From positions 18,674,501 to 18,738,500 of the forward strand of contig NC_079882.1 in the NCBI RefSeq assembly GCF_029227915.1: 64,000 nt of DNA. Reading direction: 5' to 3'. Origin of the DNA: Hydractinia symbiolongicarpus. Its lineage: Eukaryota; Cnidaria; Hydrozoa; Anthoathecata; Hydractiniidae. Below, piece after piece: positions 46,101 to 57,200 of the stretch. The position numbers and the translations under genes are program-made. Below the pieces are notes generated by a model. That model was not told the DNA's origin and did not search any database. It worked only from the letters and a program-made list of their open reading frames with translations. Positions within the stretch are counted from its first letter, which is position 1. Each line of letters starts with the position of its first letter.

Positions 46101-48980
46101 TTTGTCTTTATAACACCTGTGTTGTCTGGTTTGAAAAAGATTAAGACACGTGTGTGTCATACAATGTTTTTACTCATAACTAACTATGTACAGGTTTGTT
46201 CACGTATATATATATATATACAAGTTGTCTCGCTTACCCAATATACAATAATACAACACCTGTATATGTTCCTAATAATATCTTATATTTTTATATCTTT
46301 TATTTTTAAAGATTAGTACTGTCAATAGTTTTAAAAAACCAACCAAACTGAACAAAAGTTTAATACTTACAAGGGTAAAAAAAGCCCATACCAAATAGGG
46401 TTAAGGAAACAACCAACATTTCAAATTACAAGACCAAATTACAAGACCAAATTTATAATATCACTTATTCCTAACGCCAAACAAAATCCATCAAGCTGAC
46501 CTTCTATCCATCCAAAACAACATAACGTATTTTTAAAAGGTTTATTAGGACGTTAGTGGAGAGACTGTTTAGTCATCAGTATAGGAAGGAGATGGAAAAT
46601 GGTGGAAGATGGAAGGTCGAGTGGGTTGCTAGGTTGCAGGGTGTGGTTCGTGGTATTAATGAGCCTAAGACCAGACTTATTGGAATAAGACCTTGTTGAT
46701 GCGGTTAACTTTCACACTATGTATCAGAGTTTTATCATTACCAAGGAAGTATGGTAAGGTGTTGTTAGATGTGTGTACCTCTGTGGCTGGTTAATTAAAG
46801 AGTGGTTAAAGCGGACGACGGATCCAAATTGGTCGGTGGATGTGTATAAAATTGTGAAAAGGGGTATTGGTGTCAATCAACTGACGTTGTATTATTTGTA
46901 TGGAATGAATTGGTATTTCGTTAGGGAGGAATTGTTCGTCATTTAGTTTTACGTAGCTGTCAACTAAGCTACTTTTGTTGTGTTTTTCTTTTTTCTTTTT
47001 GTTATGCAGGTAGTTGCGTAGGTTGTTATTTTTTGTTGCATTTTTATTGTTATGCAGTAAGTTGGTTAGGGAGTTGTGATTTGTTGGTTGGGTAGTTGAT
47101 TAGCTAGTTGTTAAATGATTGAGTATTTGAATTTATTTGTTAGTGCCGGGTTATTTAGGAAGTTAACTAAAGTGATGGAAGGTTTAGTTCATGTTTGTGT
47201 TGTTGTGTCTGGCGTGTCCTCAGAACTACGCTTTTTTATGTAAATTCCTTTTTTTTCTCCAGGTTATATCGATCTTTCAAAAAGAAGAGTTTCAGCAGAA
47301 GAAGTAAAGAAATGCGAAGAAAAGTTTACCAGGGGTAAAACGGTGCGCTTTCATTTTTTCACATGTTAAGAAAAAAATGAAAACTCTTTTAAAAGTTCGG
47401 TACTTCGAAGGTATTTTTTACTTCTGTACACTGTTCGTTTTGTTGACAGGTGGCTAGCATATTACGTCATGTTGGTGAAATTTTAAAATACGAGAGTGAC
47501 GATCAGTTGGAAGAATTATGTGAAAAAACCGCCTGGCTTTTTGATGAAAAATATAAAAATACCGGTGGCGCATATGAAGCTTTCAAGCACGCTGTAGGGT
47601 AAGTTGAAAAATTATTTAATTCTATCTTCGTTGTTTTTTGTTGAAAACACGTGGTAGCTAATTATGGCATTAAGCTATAAAGTTCGAAATTGCACTGATC
47701 AAGGTATTATGATCTACCAGAGGTTGCATGGGGATTTTGGTATTATTAATCTTTTTATCGATTTTGGGAAATTTTGTTTTATTCAGCAATAATTTGTCAA
47801 GATTAATTCTTACTTAATTTCTGCCTTTAAAGTACTTTTTTTGTTTCTTTCTCAGGGATCCGTCCATTTTAGAGGAATGCAATTTAGACGAAAAAACAAA
47901 GGAAGTATTAATAGCCAATATAAACCGACGTATGATGCCACAGGCCGTAAAAGTGCGTAGTGATATTGAGGTGTCTTGTTATAGTTATGAAGGTATCGAC
48001 GCCGTCAAGGAAGCCTTGCGACAGGGTTTAAAATTTACAACAGAAGATTTACCCATAAAGGTGAACCCTTAACTTTATTCTCGTTTTGCAGGCTTTACGA
48101 ACAGGTGTTGGAAATTCTAGATTTCACTTGGGTTGGTATCTAAGTATTTTTTCTCCCTATTTCTCCAATTTTTTCAAATTAAGGCAAGATTATATTAAAA
48201 CCGCTATTGAAATTTATCAAAAAGAGAAGCACATAAGTTTCCTTGTTATTCTATTACTGATAACGTGTTACAAACATTTTTTTAAGTGAATTTAAGAACT
48301 TTGTACAGTGTTCTTATGTTCACATTTTTAGATCAATTTAATCGCACCGCCACTTTACGTCATTACAACCACGACGTTAGAAAGAGAGTTGGCGCTAGAT
48401 ACACTAACGAAAGCTAATGCGGCTATCAAAGAGTCGATAGAGAAAAGTAAAGGGAATTTCGTTGTTAAAATGGAGGTAGGAAACGTTGTACTTGTTTGAG
48501 TTTAAATTTGAAAGTAAACGCGACTATAAACTAAAATCTCTCAGCTATCTTTTGGTACTTGAAACCTTAAAAAGGAAAGACCTCTATTTGTTGCTTGCAA
48601 CTTTTGTCATACATTCAGTCTGTTCCCTTTGACTGCTCTTAATTTTGTGTTATGTTTGTATGCACCAAACTTTCCTCGTATTCTATCCGTGTTGTTCTCA
48701 TATGCGCATTGCTTATGTCTTTTATCGTATTTTTTCCGTGTTGTTCTCATATGCGCATTGCTTATGTCTTTTATCGTATTTTTTCCGTGTTGTTCTCATA
48801 TGCGCATTGCCTATGTCTTTTATCGTGTAGCCCAAAGTTGTTACTGATACTGATGAGGCTGAATTGACGAAAGAATTAGAACGGTTGGAGCAAATGAACG
48901 CAGAAGTTGATGGAGACGATTCTCATGATGAAGATGAAGAAGAAGGCTCAGAAGAAGAAGAAGCCTCTGCCGAAACTTAA
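37134..48980 (+). CDS. EIF2S1: eukaryotic translation initiation factor 2 subunit alpha, complete, seven exons
   Basis: Exons 37134-37175, 39268-39463, 47263-47342, 47450-47598, 47856-48060, 48332-48475 and 48831-48980 all have GT-AG borders and compatible phases. They total 966 bp, a 321-residue protein (human: 315). It is the alpha subunit of the GTP-tRNAi-Met carrier eIF2. Exon 1 encodes [14 protein letters not shown]. Exon 2 carries the S1/OB domain [19 protein letters not shown] and the regulatory loop [19 protein letters not shown], with the stress-kinase target Ser (residue 51 counting Met). Exon 3 has [10 protein letters not shown]. Exons 4-6 form the helical and alpha/beta domains ([54 protein letters not shown]). 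Exon 7 gives the KVVTDTDE segment and an acidic Glu/Asp tail. Intron 2 is about 7.8 kb because of an inserted island. Confidence 0.97.
41463..41650. repeat. imperfect 65-bp tandem repeat
   Basis: CAGCAAAGAATAATTCTTGC followed by TGTATAACTTTC occurs at 41511 and 41576. Shorter half-units (GCTGTATAACTTT.GAAACA) repeat throughout. The open frames here (minus, 41609-41312) are made of the repeat and are not called. Confidence 0.75.
43081..43278 (-). pseudogene. unrecognised ORF fragment in the skewed island
   Basis: A 65-codon minus frame with [40 protein letters not shown] and [20 protein letters not shown]. Codon use and charged/hydrophobic alternation look protein-like, and the opposite-strand frames are low-complexity. 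No family recognised; no start or splice signal is convincing. It shares strand and skew with the ORFs at 44.5-45.06 kb. Confidence 0.35.
44486..44701 (-). CDS. unrecognised ORF B of the skewed island
   Basis: A 71-codon minus frame 40 bp downstream of ORF A. It reads [60 protein letters not shown] and ends [10 protein letters not shown]. There is no signal peptide or membrane segment. Its balanced composition looks like a folded domain, and the order and spacing with ORF A suggest they were parts of one transcript or one broken gene. The first codon in the frame is not a reliable start. No family recognised. Confidence 0.4.
   Translation of the reverse strand: MSYPIGKGRDYKIDGYPVRVRDLHKHRVHMMLVEFFDIQFPDVFTHYIFSITHTGHPGLIDNREDMNEVVG
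44741..45058 (-). CDS. unrecognised ORF A: coiled-coil plus hydrophobic segment protein
   Basis: A 105-codon minus frame. Residues about 1-50 are highly charged and heptad-like ([35 protein letters not shown]), a likely coiled coil. Then comes a hydrophobic stretch, [20 protein letters not shown] (about 50-70), and a second at VGAW-like [12 protein letters not shown], ending WITFAGVGK. The pattern FREQxITIAS followed by a membrane-like helix is one I associate with multicopy hypothetical proteins of cnidarian mobile elements; that link is from memory and unverified. A 13-bp-stem palindrome sits 34 bp upstream (45092-45121). Confidence 0.45.
   Translation of the reverse strand: MGVHEEESSIFKDKLSGKVANIKESFKQLMNTDVALKERVMTLFREQEITIASVLTTMGETISTIVLAVEGDLIGSVVAWGFNAANETVNIIADHLWITFAGVGK
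45092..45121. repeat. perfect 13-bp-stem hairpin at the skew switch
   Basis: GATTATATGGAGT (45092-45104), loop TAAG, ACTCCATATAATC (45109-45121). It lies immediately upstream of minus ORF A and close to where strand composition reverses, so it could be an intergenic regulatory palindrome or replication-associated structure of the element. Confidence 0.9.
46553..46945 (+). pseudogene. retroviral-type integrase/transposase C-terminal relic
   Basis: The first frame reads [47 protein letters not shown] then a stop. VER followed by a basic helix and INxxxTRxxGxxP is how DDE integrase cores end after the catalytic Glu. After a frameshift, [17 protein letters not shown] and [19 protein letters not shown] match the small SH3-like C-terminal domain pattern (WS..VY.I ... 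YL.G....F.REEL). The catalytic Asp residues were not found upstream. It is the only recognisable enzyme trace of the skewed island. Confidence 0.5.
48691..48837 (+). repeat. 49-bp triplication forming the 3-prime end of eIF2-alpha intron 6
   Basis: GTTGTTCTCATATGCGCATT starts at 48691, 48740 and 48789, exact 49-bp spacing, copies nearly identical. Each copy ends in a pyrimidine-rich CTTTTATCGT; only the last continues GTAG, the functional acceptor (48829-48830), while the others read ATTTTT. So the presumptive branch/polypyrimidine region is present three times but with one AG. Confidence 0.95.
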
Positions 48981-49072
48981 CTGGGTCACTATTGCGTGGT
49001 TTATATATGAACTACCACCTGATTTTTTATGCTGTTAATACAGAGACACGTGACCTGTAAAATATCTGGTCA

Positions 49073-49078
49073 AATAAA
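49073..49078 (+). terminator. polyadenylation signal of eIF2-alpha
   Basis: AATAAA lies 93 nt after the TAA stop (48978-48980), in CAAATAAAATC. It is the first canonical signal downstream, implying a short 3-prime UTR. Confidence 0.6.
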
Positions 49079-49079
49079 A

Positions 49080-51921
49080 TCTTACCTGTTACCACAAGTT
49101 TTTTAAATTTGACACGCATTCTACGCTGAAAATAATGTCTCTCACAAAAATAAAAAGGTCGTGTATTGCAAAAATTTACTAGGTGATCATAGTTCAACTC
49201 CAACCTAAATAAGCAAAAAACATTTAACTTTAAAGCATTTCCCCGTACGTACCGTTCTTTATTTGTTAAAAAATGTTTATTGCTTCGGATTTCTCGAAAA
49301 TGTGCTTTCTCGATGAAACCATACTGCTATAGTTTTTTAAAGGTATTTTTTACATGGTATTGGTTCTTATCACGTGGCAACATAAATAAATGTTGTTAAT
49401 CATATTGACACGTAATTTTGACCTAAGGAGCCTGCATTTGTTGATCGCGTTTGTTAAATTCGCAAGATCTGAGTAAATGTAAAAAAATTAAACTTAATTT
49501 AAAAAGTATTTCGCACATTCGTTGAAATGTTTGTTTGGCTTCGTATGCAATTATTTTCTTGTTAGTCGTCAAAAAGGTGAAAGAGGCGCCGTAGTGCGAA
49601 AAAATGCAAATCGCGTATTACATCCAATCGTGTTCGGAGCGCGCATCCGTTTATGTTCGAAATCCTATGCAATTCCACCGAACTAGCCTTCACTTGTTTC
49701 GTACAAGTGCAGTACGTGCGAGGCGTAGAAGAAGAAGTGATCGAATGAGAGGAAGCTTTTCTTTTTTCGATCTTATTTTGCTTTAATATTCAGTTGCTTT
49801 CATAACATTACTAGCTATTTAAATGCCTAGTGCTGATTTATACTTCAGCGCATTGAGAATAATGCCCTTCCAGCATCGTGAAGCCTATTAGCATTGTGAA
49901 GCCTTGCTCAGCTTTGTGAAGCCTTGCTCAGCTTGGTTAACTAATGTTTTTTGATCTCTTTATGACTTCGATTTGCTTAGTTAATTAATAATTAGTTTAT
50001 TTGGTACACATATTAGTTATATATGGTATCTTATCTAAAAAAATGATAACTGTAGAGCCTTATCGGGCATCTATTGGTATTTTTTATTGTAAATCCAAAA
50101 GCAATGATATGCATAACAGCCACAGCACTAACTTATTTGAGGTATGTTTGAGTTGTATTACTCGTCGCCATATCGTTTTTTTAAAACAGCCATGTTTTTT
50201 CTGTTGATGGTAGATTCTAACTGTAATTTCAAGGTAGAAATAAATTCATGATCTACATCATATCACATCAAATCTGTTATTGGTTCCTTTAACCAGGGCG
50301 TCCTTAATTTGCCGGAACTGCTGGCATACAATGTATGTGTAACTTCCATAATACCTATTTGTTGACTATTGTATCAACAAATTATGTAAAAAAAAGGTCA
50401 ATAGAGTTTCATAAATTACCAACAGTATTGGAAATAGTAAATTGTCAAGTCCATATATGCCTTGCGAGATTTTTAGTTTTACTAGGCGATGAAGATTATT
50501 TTCAGACCCATAAAATAATGACTTCGTATGCAATCAGCAATCGATTAATTTTTAGTACATGTGTCTACTATATGGGATACAAGTCAATTTACTTGAAAAT
50601 AGATGCAAAATTGATGTTTTGTTCTTCTGGAATTCAAAACATTTTTCAATGGTAAGAATGTCAGTCAGTTTTTATGCAGAAAAATCCAGCGATTTCGCAA
50701 ATAGTCAGTTGACACTTCCTAATTTCTGATAAGGAACACCTGGTAGAGCTTTTAAGCTTGGTAACTTGTAAAAAAAAAGCGACAAACATGCTGTAATTTT
50801 TTAATTTAAACTAATGTACTTTTGTATTTTCTCTTGTGAACGGAACCTAATTTTTCTCGTGATATTTATATCATGTTATACAAAGAAACGTTATACAAAA
50901 AGCTGGTGCAGTATTAAACATTTTCTTCAGTTTTTCTCGAATTCCTAACTTAAAATATTCACCTGAAACTCACCTTAGTTTAAAACCTAGTATAGATGTA
51001 GTTTTGGGTAAATCAAAAGAATTTCGCGGAAATTTATTTTTGTGTATTCTGCGACAAGTGATTTCCCAATCATTTTTTTCGGGAATTAATTTTCGTAACA
51101 TGACATGGTGGCGAACGAAATAGAAGTGGCAGCAAGTAATGATTTTAAATAAATCAGGAGTAACTGATGTTTTGCGAACATATTACGAATAAAGAAAAAC
51201 TTACACAGTTAAACCATTTAAAAAGTAGTCGAAGGTTTATATAGTTTACTTTAAAGGTGTCAGCTCGATCTTCCTGCAATTTTTAGCTAAAAACATTTTA
51301 AAATTTTATTCCCTATTCGTATAGTTATGGTTGATAAAATAAATCTAGATGACTGTTTAAGAAAAAAGAAAAAATGCAATAGGCATGAAGAAAATAAACA
51401 AAGGTCAAAACTGACATTAAAAAGCATATGCACTAACTTTGACTCAAATAAATTCCTTGTTCGTTCCTTTAGTCATTTAGAAGTTTAAGAAGATCTAACA
51501 ATCTGCAACGGTTACTTTTATAACTTACGAGCAAGATTTCAAAAAATTGAATTTGAAAACAATGCAGAATCCTGCCGATTGGCAATAGATGGTTTCAATA
51601 AAAACTGCTGAGATGTATCTCCTTCTCTATTTAAACCTTCTTTGCTTGGAGTTACCGGAAATCCACTGTAATTTTGAAACTTTTAAATTGAGGCGATTTG
51701 TTTGTCTGTCATAAAAGCGCTACTAAACTAAAGATCAAGGTTGATCAAATATCAAGGACAAGGTTGATGACTGAATCTCTATTGACCGCATGTCTTCATG
51801 ACAAATATTGCATTATTATGAATTCACACCTAGAAAATATATCAATTCATTTTTTTAAAACGGTTTATTTCCAACAACAAAACAATATATCATAAAATTA
51901 TTTGTAACTAATTTCAATTTT
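49080..51921. other. no supported gene between eIF2-alpha and the secreted-peptide gene
   Basis: A GC-richer patch at 49560-49760 contains an Arg-rich frame (49604-49786), and 50335-50655 is an open frame of 106 codons. Neither has a recognised domain or clear splice borders. A small GAAGCCTTGCTCAGCTT duplication occurs at 49890-49935. Confidence 0.4.
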
Positions 51922-52456
51922 TTATTTTCTTCGCGAAGGATAATTGAACTTCCCACTGAGCACCATTTCACATTTTGTAAGTGCAGCTTCACAGAAATCG
52001 ACGATATCTCTCTTTATGTTCTAAAAGAAAGAGTAAAACAAATTGATTATTCAACACTTTTTTGTTTCGCATTTCTCATAACACAATTTGACTCTTTGAA
52101 AAATTTAAGACATCTCAGCACTTGATATTTTAATGTCAAAAAGATTAAACAAAGAAACATTTCCTTAGCATATGCAAACGCGTTGTTACGCGCCCTCGTC
52201 GTGACGGATTTTTGATATGAGTTAAGATGGCGAAAAAATAGGTTTGGTTTGGTTTGCGTTCCCAAAAATACTTCAACAAAAAAAACACGTGAATAACATG
52301 TTCCTATTCTCTACAGCAATATTACGATGTACCTCTTTTTCAACAGCTGCTCTTCGTCCATTAAATGAAGCAAGAAAAGCATCACTGGTTTGGAAGGTTT
52401 GGAACAAAACCATAGAACAAAAAAACATAATCAACACTTTGGCTACCATTTTGTAT
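51922..52456 (-). CDS. predicted small secreted cysteine-containing peptide, two exons
   Basis: Exon 52456-52333 follows a strong acceptor (CCCTTCTTTTAG) and has its ATG at 52449. It encodes a signal peptide, VAKVLIMFFCSMVLFQTFQT with probable cleavage near SDA, then FLASFNGRRAAVEKE. The donor is GAG|GTACAT. The second exon, 52020-51922, follows CTCTTTCTTTTAG and reads NIKRDIVDFCEAALTKCEMV and then about 12 residues ending RRK before TAA. Phases agree (0/0), giving 71 residues with two Cys in the mature part seven residues apart. GRR and RRK are possible prohormone-processing sites. No family recognised; a secreted peptide, hormone precursor or other small effector are all possible. The exons are too short for a 60-codon ORF filter. 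Confidence 0.5.
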
Positions 52457-52854
52457 CTAAAAGAAGGGAAGTCTTATAGCTTATTAACGCGTGCATTTTT
52501 AGTACACTTATAAAGGAAACAGCATGCTGAAGTTTACATATGTTAACAGTAGAATAGGTACAAAATAACTTTGATTTGGTGTTCTAAAAACTAAAAAACT
52601 GAGTATGTGCGTCACATCAATATCATGTTTATAATTAATGTTAGTTTCTCCCGCTTCTTTCTTCAGAATGAAATATCGAGTTAATAATTTTCTTATTCTA
52701 TTTCCTCCGGTTTTCTTGTTTTAAAAGTTCTCCAACTCCCGACAGATTAATATCAGTAGCAAAAATGAAGAAGACATAAAAAACCCTGGAACATAAAACA
52801 CGTCGTGATTAAGAAAAAGAAAATACACCAAACTCAATAAAAACAAGATTGAGC

Positions 52855-53003
52855 CTACTGTTTCAGTCTTTCTCTACCACGTCCTGATTGTTGTTTTCTG
52901 TTTTCAGTTTGTTTTTGAAAACATTCATGCCGTTTTATGGTATCGGAGAAAATAATCTGTTTATCTTCTAAGCTTTCCGAAATAATGAACAAATCAGTGA
53001 TCA
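52855..53003 (-). other. possible terminal exon of a second small gene
   Basis: After a T-rich acceptor (TTTTTTTAG, ending at 53004) an open stretch reads ITDLFIISESLEDKQIIFSD, TIKRHECFQKQ, and a basic tail SGRGRERLKQ with a TAG stop. It resembles the peptide gene at 51.9-52.5 kb in layout (short terminal exon, IKR, Cys, basic end), but no signal-peptide exon was found upstream. Weak. Confidence 0.2.
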
Positions 53004-54285
53004 CTAAAAAAAGGGCGCGAAAATAAACTCTCCTCCGCAATACTTTATGCCCACGAACTCACACCATGAAGCATTTTAAAATTCATTCGGTCTGCAGGAG
53101 GAAAAAGCAACTATGATTAATCCTTATAATCGCGCAAACACTGTGGAGCACATATTGAATTAAAATACGAAATACAGTAAAAGAAAAAAGAAACAAAAAA
53201 AACTAACGAAAAAGATTTCTATATTGAAAACATCAAAAGAACTTGAAATAGCAATTAATTGGCTTAGGTCGGATGTTCTTATCAAATAGTAAAAACTGGT
53301 GTAGTTTTCTTTCTTAAAAACGAATTGATATTCTTCAACTTCGGTAAATGCCAACAAAAGAATAAATATTCAGGTAAATATAAAGTTGTGTCACAAAATT
53401 TGTTTTTTTTAATTTTTTTTTTACGTGGTTTTAAATTACATTACTGCACACAATAAACTCATTATTTTTTCATTCCGTGAGTTTTAAGAGGAAATTTTTT
53501 TAAAGTGTATTAAAAACGTCTTTTTTACTTCCACTCCCACTATTATAAGGGCGACACGATGCGCCAAATGGATTAAAACAAACGAAGAATTTCACAAATT
53601 CAGCGCCGACCGACAATATTTTCACACGCTTTCACATTTGCACAACACAGCACGAGAGTTTCCAATTTTCATCCATCGAAAAAAAGGGAAAAAACATTTA
53701 GGTGACCGAAATATTGTATTATTGTATTATCGTATTTAGAGTTTAATGTTAACGTTTTCAAAAATATAAGTAGCTTTTTTTTGTTAAGTAAAAATATATG
53801 ACTCCCGAAGTTATTTGCAAATGTGAAAATTTTTGTACTTTTTTGTAATTAAAAGTATATAAAATAAAGAAATTTAATCCATCAAAAATAAACTTTGGAA
53901 TCCAATTTTTCTTTCAACCAAGTTTTTGTTTCACGATGTTTTGGAAAATATTTTACCGTAAATAAACTAATGCTTTTTTCATATTCATTATTATTTCTAG
54001 ATTGTAAATGATAAAAAAGTCAAATGTACAAAGAACTGTTCTGAAATAAATTTCTTTTTTTAAACATTTAGCTACTATTATGCAACAAAAGCGTTGACTA
54101 ACTTAAAATCGGAGAAACTTACACGAGTCTAAGAAAGTTTGATAGTTGAAAAATTTTGACTAGGAGCGTCAAATTGGAAAATTTTTTTCACACTCAGACA
54201 AAAACTTTTCCTCTAGTAAAAGTAACCCCAGTAAAAGTTTGTACGGATACGCACGTTCTTTCCAAAAAATACACTCAAAAGTCAA
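53004..54285. other. no gene seen
   Basis: AT-rich sequence between the small-gene region and the ABHD6-like stop codon; it should hold the 3-prime UTR of the latter. No other exon supported. Confidence 0.35.
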
Positions 54286-57200
54286 TTAATAAGGAGATTT
54301 TAGTACAACATTTGAACTTTTGTGCGGAACAGTTTTTTCATCGTCATTTTCCCTACTATCCATCCATCGTTTAAGATGCTCAGCAACTTCTTTTATATGA
54401 GACAGTAGCATGACATGTCCGCAATTCTTGATCAACACGTCGGTCGCACGTGGAAGACGAGACTTTAGAAAATCCATTCCTTGTTTTGGACAAATCTGTA
54501 ATGTAAAATATTTATAGGAAATAATAAGAATTCTTCGTAACCTTATGGTAGAGAAGGGGACATTTTTCGCAGAATTTTTATTATAAAATGCACATGTATG
54601 TTTTAAAAATTGAAATGAGTGGTTAAATGTTGTGAAATGTGGTGTATTTGCCATATCCTCCCTTCTCTCCTTCGGCCATGTTTGAATAATTGTTTTATTA
54701 ATTTTGTTCACAGATTCTTTTCACTATTTTTATAACGCGTATTAATGCACATCGCCCAAGACTACTTGCGTACCTTATCAGTAAAAAAAACCGGCAAAAA
54801 GGGACCAAATTTTTAGCGACTAAAAATTTATGCTGATTTCTTTTCATCTGATCACCATTTTTCTTCTTTTCGATTTCTTCTTTTCTTGGATATCTTCATT
54901 TTTTTCGTATTGTGAATTCATGTATGTGTGAAAATTTAATTACCGAACGTGTATTTCATAGTTCATTAGGTTTTGTGCTTATATATTATACACGCGCAAT
55001 CATTTTCATTTTGTTCATAAGATTTTCGCACACTTTTATCAATTAAGAAAGTGAGTTCGGGAGCGTCGGAATATCAATCAAATCATTATTTTACAATACT
55101 TTACAATAAACTTCAAGTTCTTGGCTGTTAATTTAAATCTATCACTCCTATTTTATAGGCAAGCTGGTGTAAGAGTTTTATGCACTCAATTCATGTTTTA
55201 TATCAAGTAATTTGTATTTATATTTATAATTTAAATATAGTTTGAACACTACACTACTACATTACATCGCTACAAATAACACTCATCAAATCAATCGTTA
55301 TTTATTATTGTTACAAACACAGCCATTACACAGACAACAGCCTCGCATCATTCTCTGGGCTCATTCTCTTTCTAACTAATGTTTCAAGTTTGCATAGCAG
55401 AGGAAAAAGAGATCCGAGAAAAGAAGATAAGAACCAAAGCAGAGAAAAACTTTTAAATTAAAGGAACATAAAAAAATAATCATTGAAATTGATTGATTTA
55501 CGATCTCGAAATCTTGCCGACTTTTTACTTTTTTTATGCCGACTTTCTTTTATGCCGACTTTTTTTACCGGTAAGGTAAAACGAGGCTGGTATGCGGTTT
55601 GAAAAAGACTTGAAGTTCTTCATGTTTCAAACTTATTATGAATTATGTTTAGACTATATATTCATATTTCTTCAGTTATACCATTCTTATTACGATTTTA
55701 TAACTATAATACTATTTTTTTTTTCACCAAAAATATCCCATTTCAACAATAGACCTATTTCAATATCGCCTTTTCATGATTAGCCGTGGTGGCAAAATAT
55801 CAAAACATTGCATGAAAACAAGGTTAGTTTAGATAAAGTTCAGGACGTCAAGTTGTTTACTAGCTGTCCTGACCTTAGTTATCAACAAATGTTGGTTGAT
55901 TTTATAACTTTCAACTGCCATATTGAAAGGATAAAAGGATAGTGGATAAAAGTATATAGAGGGTATTAGTAGTGGTAGTGTGACAAAAATTATGAATATT
56001 TATTGATATTAAGTGTGTATTTATGGCAACTTTAATTTTTGCTAGCTATAGCTAAACGTCTTGTTTCTTACTCCTACAAAAAATTTATATATTCTATCCC
56101 CTGTAAGTTATATGTTTACCTAGTTTACTAAAACTTTATATAACTTATATAATTATAAGTTATATATATTATAATTATATAGGTTATAATTATTTTCCTA
56201 AAAAAGTTACCCAGCTTTTCATAGCCAGATATTATAGGTTGTGTATATGTTACAGCTAGCATGTACTCAGGGATGATGTGCTGCCCAGCTATGTATCGTT
56301 AATTGTCACACTCCCCTGCTAATATACTTTAACCTTTCCATTTAGTATGCATTTATAACAAACATATTTTGGCTCAACCCAGTGTACTCAGTAATCACAA
56401 ATTGTTTATTGTCTTGGTTTGTCTGTTCAGATTTATATCAGTATTGTAGGTTTATCATTTCTTGAATATGTAAGGCTGTTTACTTTATTTAAAAATTTCT
56501 TAACTTTCTTAGGCCATATAACTTATAGGTTATAAGTTATTGTGGTAATTCGATCAAGTACTAAACATATCTAAGGGAGAGCTGCCCAGCTTACCTGGCT
56601 AAACATTATTGCATTGACACAAGATGTGATTTGAAACAAATCGTTAGCGATTTGTTTATCTACAATTTTCTTAGCTTTTGAAAGAATCAGCCCCCTCCCC
56701 CCAAAATGCCTATTGATTATCATTTCATTAAAATACTGTATAAAAAATCTATTTCCCCCTTACAGTACCTTAAATTCAGAAACTTTACAGAAAAGTTTTT
56801 ATGTTAATTCTATCAGATTTGTCTAAGAAGAGACCACTTAAGAAAATTATTTTTATATGCATAAGTTTTTAATCTTTGCTTTTACGTACAAATAAATTAC
56901 AATATCCATAGTAATACTTGACGTGGAATAACAATCTAGCAATACTTATAAATATAATATTACTGGCAATACTTATAGAAATACTACCTATTGACAGAAC
57001 ATTTTGTGAATTTAAAAACAACAACAATTATCTGTAGCCACAACGGTAACATTCTTACAGGCCATAGTTTTTAAATAATCAAGACTTAAGGATACTTATA
57101 AGTATTATCTTGGGTGATTGCATTGCTCTTATTACATTTTGTTGAATATATAACATGATGAAGACAAATAATCAGTCTAATACCACCAACCCAACATGCT

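Larger units (their letters stand above)
40060..47200. mobile_element. strand-skewed insertion island inside eIF2-alpha intron 2
   Basis: From about 40.06 to 45.1 kb much of the plus strand is strikingly G-poor and C/A-rich (e.g. 43380-43600). From about 45.43 kb to 47.2 kb it becomes C-poor and G/T-rich (e.g. 46560-47170). ORFs follow the skew: minus strand on the left, plus strand on the right, so the G-rich strand is the sense strand in both halves and transcription would be divergent. Contents include two adjacent minus ORFs (45058-44486), a further minus frame (43278-43081), an integrase-like relic (46553-46945) and tandem repeats. Ends were not defined. A large decayed DNA transposon (Maverick/Polinton- or Ginger-like) is one possible explanation. 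Confidence 0.45.

Noticed and set aside
46200-46222. TA dinucleotide run as a microsatellite of note
   Set aside because: Only about 10 repeats; ordinary in AT-rich DNA.
52244-52513. Plus-strand 89-codon frame
   Set aside because: Exactly antisense to the signal-peptide exon of the predicted secreted-peptide gene; the minus-strand reading has acceptor, donor and signal peptide.
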